A stretch of DNA of 55,392 nucleotides from an uncultured Alphaproteobacteria bacterium (GTDB taxonomy: Bacteria > Pseudomonadota > Alphaproteobacteria > Caulobacterales > Hyphomonadaceae). The position numbers and the translations under genes were made by a program. The notes beneath the pieces are model-generated. The model saw nothing but the letters and a program-made list of their open reading frames with translations. It was not told where the DNA came from and did no database searches. This document shows positions 52,490 through 55,392 of this stretch, piece after piece. Every line of letters starts with the position of its first letter. The stretch's first letter is position 1. Location: assembly GCA_903831255.1 (NCBI GenBank), contig CAIKWZ010000034.1, positions 1 to 55,392 of the forward strand. Direction: 5' to 3'.

Positions 52490-53293
52490 ATGAATGTTAA
52501 GGGCAGGGTGATCGCCATCACCGGCGCGGCGAGCGGCATCGGAGCAGCGATGGCCCGCCGGTTTGCGAAGGAGGGCGCCGCGGGTCTGGTTCTGGGAGAT
52601 GTCCAGGAGGGACTGCTTCACGACCTGGCTGACGAACTCACGGCGGGGTTTGGCGCCTCCGGCCTGGCGGTGATTGGATTGCGATGCGATGTGACCCGTG
52701 AGGCCGACATCAGGGCGTTTGTCGAGGCGGCAGAAGGGGGCATGGGTCGTCTCGACATCATGTGCTCGAATGCCGGTCTGGTCCGGGACGGGGATGAGCG
52801 GACGCCGGATGAGATCTGGGAGCTCAACTGGAACATTCATGTGATGGCCAATGTCTGGGCTGCCAGGTGGGCGCTTCCGGGCATGAAGGCCCGCGGCGAG
52901 GGATACTTTCTGATCACAGCGTCCGCGGCCGGGCTTTTATCGTCCATGCCCTCGGCCAGTTATGCGGTCACCAAGCATGCGTCGATCGCCTTTGCAGAGA
53001 AGCTCGCGATCGATCACGGGGACGAGGGTATCCGGGTCTCAGTCATTTGCCCGCAGGCGGTCGATACCCCGCTTATGGTGGGACGGCTTGGCAAAGGCGC
53101 CGCCCTTGACGGCGTCGCCACGGCGGATGAGGTCGCGGACTGCGTCGTCGATGGCCTTTCCGCCGAGGCCTTTCTGATCCTCCCTCATCCCAAAGTTCTC
53201 GATTATTTCCGGAACAAGTCGGCTGATTATGACCGGTGGCTGTTGGGAATGCGCAGGGGCCGTGCGCGCCTGCGTCTGGCCGAGGGGCAGTAA
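52490..53293 (+). CDS. Short-chain dehydrogenase/reductase
   Basis: A 267-aa classical SDR with TGAASGIGAAMA, CSNAG, catalytic Ser in ITASAAGLL and YAVTK (Tyr/Lys). The C-terminal end (FLILPHPKVLDYFRNKSADYDRWL) resembles SDRs acting on hydroxyacyl or alcohol substrates in lipid breakdown. It follows the hydratase by 18 bases and likely shares its transcript. The substrate could be the alcohol released from alkyl sulfate, but that is inference. Confidence 0.9.
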   Translation: MNVKGRVIAITGAASGIGAAMARRFAKEGAAGLVLGDVQEGLLHDLADELTAGFGASGLAVIGLRCDVTREADIRAFVEAAEGGMGRLDIMCSNAGLVRDGDERTPDEIWELNWNIHVMANVWAARWALPGMKARGEGYFLITASAAGLLSSMPSASYAVTKHASIAFAEKLAIDHGDEGIRVSVICPQAVDTPLMVGRLGKGAALDGVATADEVADCVVDGLSAEAFLILPHPKVLDYFRNKSADYDRWLLGMRRGRARLRLAEGQ

Positions 53294-53314
53294 CGTCTGA
53301 GCGGCGGTCTCGGA

Positions 53315-53339
53315 CCATCCACGGCCCAGGCCGTGATGG
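53315..53339 (+). terminator. Hairpin after SDR gene
   Basis: CCATC(C)ACGGC pairs with GCCGTGATGG, ten pairs with one bulged C, 22 bases after the SDR stop. No T-run. Probably the end of the alkyl-sulfatase operon. Confidence 0.45.
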
Positions 53340-53486
53340 ATCGACCGGATGCGTTCGGCCCGGCAAGAGGAATGCGAATCGATTTCTTAAGCAGATTCTA
53401 ACGTGGGTCCTGTTTAATGCGGGGGGGAGCGCCTGCTCCTTTTCGGGTCGATCGAAAGTCGGTCCTGTCTTAGTGGCGTCAGTAGA

Positions 53487-53564
53487 ATGCTCGGGGTGAA
53501 CTGGAACCGCGCATCGGCGCAAGCCGTGCAGGCTCTCCATGTCCTGACGCGCGAAGCGCGTTAG
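53487..53564 (+). pseudogene. Detached N-terminal helix of flagellin gene ending in TAG
   Basis: The frame from ATG 53487 reads MLGVNWNRASAQAVQALHVL then TREAR and a TAG at 53562-53564. It matches the flagellin N-terminal helix in length and pattern (xNxNxSAxxAxxxLxxTxRxL) and is in the same frame as the flagellin region that continues after the stop. The conserved helix is therefore interrupted. Either this is a broken 5' end or translation restarts just downstream. Confidence 0.55.
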
Positions 53565-53570
53565 GTGGAG

Positions 53571-55392
53571 ATGCGTATCTCCACCGGCCTCAAGGTCGCC
53601 GACCCGCGGGACAACGGGGCTGTTTACGCCATCGCCATGGGGCAAAAATCCCGCATCGCTTCGTACGCCTCGATCGCTGACGGGGTCTCCCGGGCGCGCG
53701 GGCTTATCGATGTGACCTTCGCCTCGGGATCCGCGATCGCCGACATTCTCAAACAGATGAAGGTCGCCGCCGGCGCGGCGCGCAGTGAGGATCTCACGGC
53801 CGACCAGCGCCTCGCGCTTCAGTCTGACTATGACGCTCTGCGCTCCCAGATCGGCCGCATCGCATCTTCCGCCCAGTTCAACGGCGCCAGTCTTGCCGCA
53901 GCAGGCGGGAGAGATATCAATGTCATTATCTCTGACCCGATGTTATCCGCACCGGTTCAGCAGATCCGCACCGCCAACTCGACTCCCGTTTTTGGTCCGC
54001 CCCAGCGCGTTAGCACGAACTCCGCAGGCGATCAGGCTGTCGGCGGCGAGAGTCGGAACGCTTTTGTTTCAAACGACGGTCGGTTCGTCGTCTTCCGAAG
54101 TTGGGCCACCAATCTCGTCGCAGGCGATACGAACGGTTACCAGGACACCTTTCTGAAAGATCTTCAGACTGGTGTCGTCACCCGCATTTCGACAGATTCT
54201 CTCGGCCAGCAGGCCATCGGAGGCGGCGGCAACTCGGGCCGGTTTTCTCCAGACGGGAGCTTTGTTCTTCTGACCAGCGATGCGACCAATCTCGTGCCGG
54301 GCGATACCAATGGCCAGACGGACCTCTTTTTAAAGGACCTTCAGACGGGCGAGATGACCCGCATTTCGACCGATGCTTCGGGTAACCAGGCCGTCGGCGG
54401 CCTGACGACTGCGCCGCGTCTGTCTGAAGACGGGCGGTACGTCACGTTCACCAGCGGCGCCACCAATCTTGTTCCGGGAGACACCAACGGCCTTGACGAC
54501 GTCTTCGTCAAGGATCTGCAGACCGGAGCCATCTCCCGCATATCGACAGATGTGTTCGGGGCCCAGTCAACGGGAGGCGCCAGTTATGCCTCGTACTTTT
54601 CTTCCGATGGGCGGTATGTCGCCTTCGAGAGCGCGGCCACCAACCTTGTCGCCAACGACACCAATGGACTGACTGATTCGTTTGTGAAGGATCTTCAGAC
54701 TGGAGCCATCACACGGGTTTCGACTGACGCATCAGGTCAGCAGGCGAATGGGGGGAGTTACATCCCCATGTTTTCGCCCGATGGACGCTTCGTGGGGTTT
54801 GAAAGCGACGCCACCAATCTTGTGTCCGGAGACACCAATGGCAGGACTGACGTTTTTCTGAAAAACCTTCAAACAGGCGAGGTCTCGCGGATCTCGACGG
54901 ACGATTCTGGGCAACAGGCGACCGGAGGAAACAGTTACAACGTCAGCTTTTCGCCAGATGGACGGTTCGTAGCGTTTCACAGCGACGCCGCCAATCTTGT
55001 TCCCGGCGACACCAATGGGGTCTTCGACACATTCGTCAAAGATCTCTGGGCGGGGCGAACCTACAGGGTGTCCCTGGCTGACGGAGGTCTTCAGTCTGAT
55101 GGGGAGACATCATCCCTCAGGTTTTCGCCGGACGGGCGGTTTCTGACCAGCACGAGTTCCGCCACGAACCTCGTTCCGGGAGATACGAATGGCGCTGTCG
55201 ATGTCTTTATTCAGGCATTTTCGACCGTTTCAACGGGCATCACCCTGGGTTTTTCTGGATATGTCGTCGGCAACGCCGGCGTGACAACGGCAGATGACAC
55301 CCAGTTCCGGATCGATGGAACCCTCATCGGAACCGTCGACATCACCGCCACCATGACCGTGGCGGACTATCTCGAAGCGGTTACGACCAGCA
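53571..55392 (+). CDS. Flagellin-like protein with inserted seven-repeat beta-propeller, 3' end outside window
   Basis: The frame stays open from ATG 53571 to the window edge (607 codons). The first part is the flagellin N-terminal D1 region: RISTGLKVADPRDNGAVYAI, IADILKQMKVAAGAARSEDL, ALRSQIGRIASSAQFNGASL, very like Caulobacter-type flagellins. From about 53998 to 55215 come seven 58-59-residue units of the PD40/TolB-like type (SPDGRFVAF, ATNLVPGDTNG, DVFVKDLQTG, TRISTD), consistent with a seven-bladed propeller. After it GVTTADDTQFRIDGTLIG and TVADYLEAV resemble a flagellin D2/IN-type domain, so the propeller sits in the normally variable loop. AGGTGGAG lies just before the ATG. The D0 helix is missing from this start; the C-terminus is not visible. 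Confidence 0.75.
   Translation, partial: MRISTGLKVADPRDNGAVYAIAMGQKSRIASYASIADGVSRARGLIDVTFASGSAIADILKQMKVAAGAARSEDLTADQRLALQSDYDALRSQIGRIASSAQFNGASLAAAGGRDINVIISDPMLSAPVQQIRTANSTPVFGPPQRVSTNSAGDQAVGGESRNAFVSNDGRFVVFRSWATNLVAGDTNGYQDTFLKDLQTGVVTRISTDSLGQQAIGGGGNSGRFSPDGSFVLLTSDATNLVPGDTNGQTDLFLKDLQTGEMTRISTDASGNQAVGGLTTAPRLSEDGRYVTFTSGATNLVPGDTNGLDDVFVKDLQTGAISRISTDVFGAQSTGGASYASYFSSDGRYVAFESAATNLVANDTNGLTDSFVKDLQTGAITRVSTDASGQQANGGSYIPMFSPDGRFVGFESDATNLVSGDTNGRTDVFLKNLQTGEVSRISTDDSGQQATGGNSYNVSFSPDGRFVAFHSDAANLVPGDTNGVFDTFVKDLWAGRTYRVSLADGGLQSDGETSSLRFSPDGRFLTSTSSATNLVPGDTNGAVDVFIQAFSTVSTGITLGFSGYVVGNAGVTTADDTQFRIDGTLIGTVDITATMTVADYLEAVTTS
53998..55215 (+). repeat. Seven tandem propeller repeats, 174-177 bases each
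   Basis: The ATNLV-type landmark recurs at about 54105, 54282, 54459, 54636, 54810, 54987 and 55161, i.e. every 177 bases with two 174-base steps. The first half-unit before 54060 (QRVSTNSAGDQAVGG) would complete the last blade in a closed propeller. Nucleotide identity between copies is only moderate, so the array is not a recent expansion. Confidence 0.8.

Noticed and set aside
53461-53490. Sigma-54-like TGGC...TGC before the flagellin-like gene
   Set aside because: The GG-GC spacing is 12 bases, not the required 10.
1-55392. CRISPR, tRNA, rRNA or insertion sequences
   Set aside because: No spaced direct repeats, cloverleaf, ribosomal RNA or transposase-like sequence was recognised anywhere.

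Overview
GC-rich, densely packed bacterial DNA with no rRNA, tRNA, insertion sequence or CRISPR array that I can see. The protein types point to an alphaproteobacterium, probably Caulobacterales, Maricaulales/Hyphomonadaceae or Parvularculales. The clues are a Caulobacter-like flagellin N-terminal region, a XylX-type 2-keto-3-deoxy-sugar-acid dehydratase with its dehydrogenase, a TonB-dependent receptor, and many exported hydrolases and acyl-CoA enzymes. The exact lineage is inference.

Layout. (1) 1-4360: a penicillin-acylase-family N-terminal hydrolase, cut by the window edge, and a lipoprotein prolyl oligopeptidase. (2) 4812-6547, minus: a HipB/HipA-type toxin-antitoxin pair with inverted-repeat candidate operators. 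(3) 6752-12355: a DUF2239 protein, an exported alpha/beta hydrolase, and a three-gene exported operon (di-haem CxxCH protein, small lipoprotein, Tat-exported DUF1501-like protein). (4) 12660-16866: a DUF2946 protein, TonB receptor and PepSY membrane protein, an outer-to-inner-membrane uptake set. (5) 17009-25414: PhoD-type phosphatase, class III CoA-transferase, remnant of a limonene-epoxide-hydrolase-like gene, a single-chain biotin-dependent acyl-CoA carboxylase and a lipoprotein esterase. (6) 25491-40356, all plus: type-B carboxylesterase, a five-gene peptide/nickel-type ABC importer with overlapping starts and stops, then acyl-CoA ligase, SDR, acyl-CoA dehydrogenase, APH-fold phosphotransferase, MATE exporter and enoyl-CoA hydratase. 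The dehydrogenase/phosphotransferase pair resembles the LvaC/LvaA (ACAD10/11) route for 4-hydroxyacyl-CoAs. (7) 40489-42898, minus: a minimal APH/RIO-like kinase overlapping a 611-residue protein of unknown function with a duplicated acidic Ser/Thr-rich tail. (8) 43194-46999: XylX-like dehydratase, ketoglutarate-semialdehyde dehydrogenase and an aminotransferase, behind a candidate operator. (9) 47030-53293: a secreted formylglycine-type sulfatase, a TetR regulator, and behind a perfect 7-4-7 palindrome an alkyl-sulfatase, enoyl-CoA hydratase and SDR operon. (10) 53487-55392: a flagellin-like gene in which a seven-repeat PD40-type beta-propeller occupies the usual variable region. The conserved N-terminal helix is broken by an in-frame TAG, and the gene runs off the right edge.

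As a whole the window looks like a catabolic region: exported esterases, acylases, sulfatases and peptidases feed importers, and acyl-CoA ligase, CoA-transferase, dehydrogenase, hydratase and carboxylase steps process the products. The most unusual items are the flagellin-propeller chimera and the kinase/acidic-protein pair.
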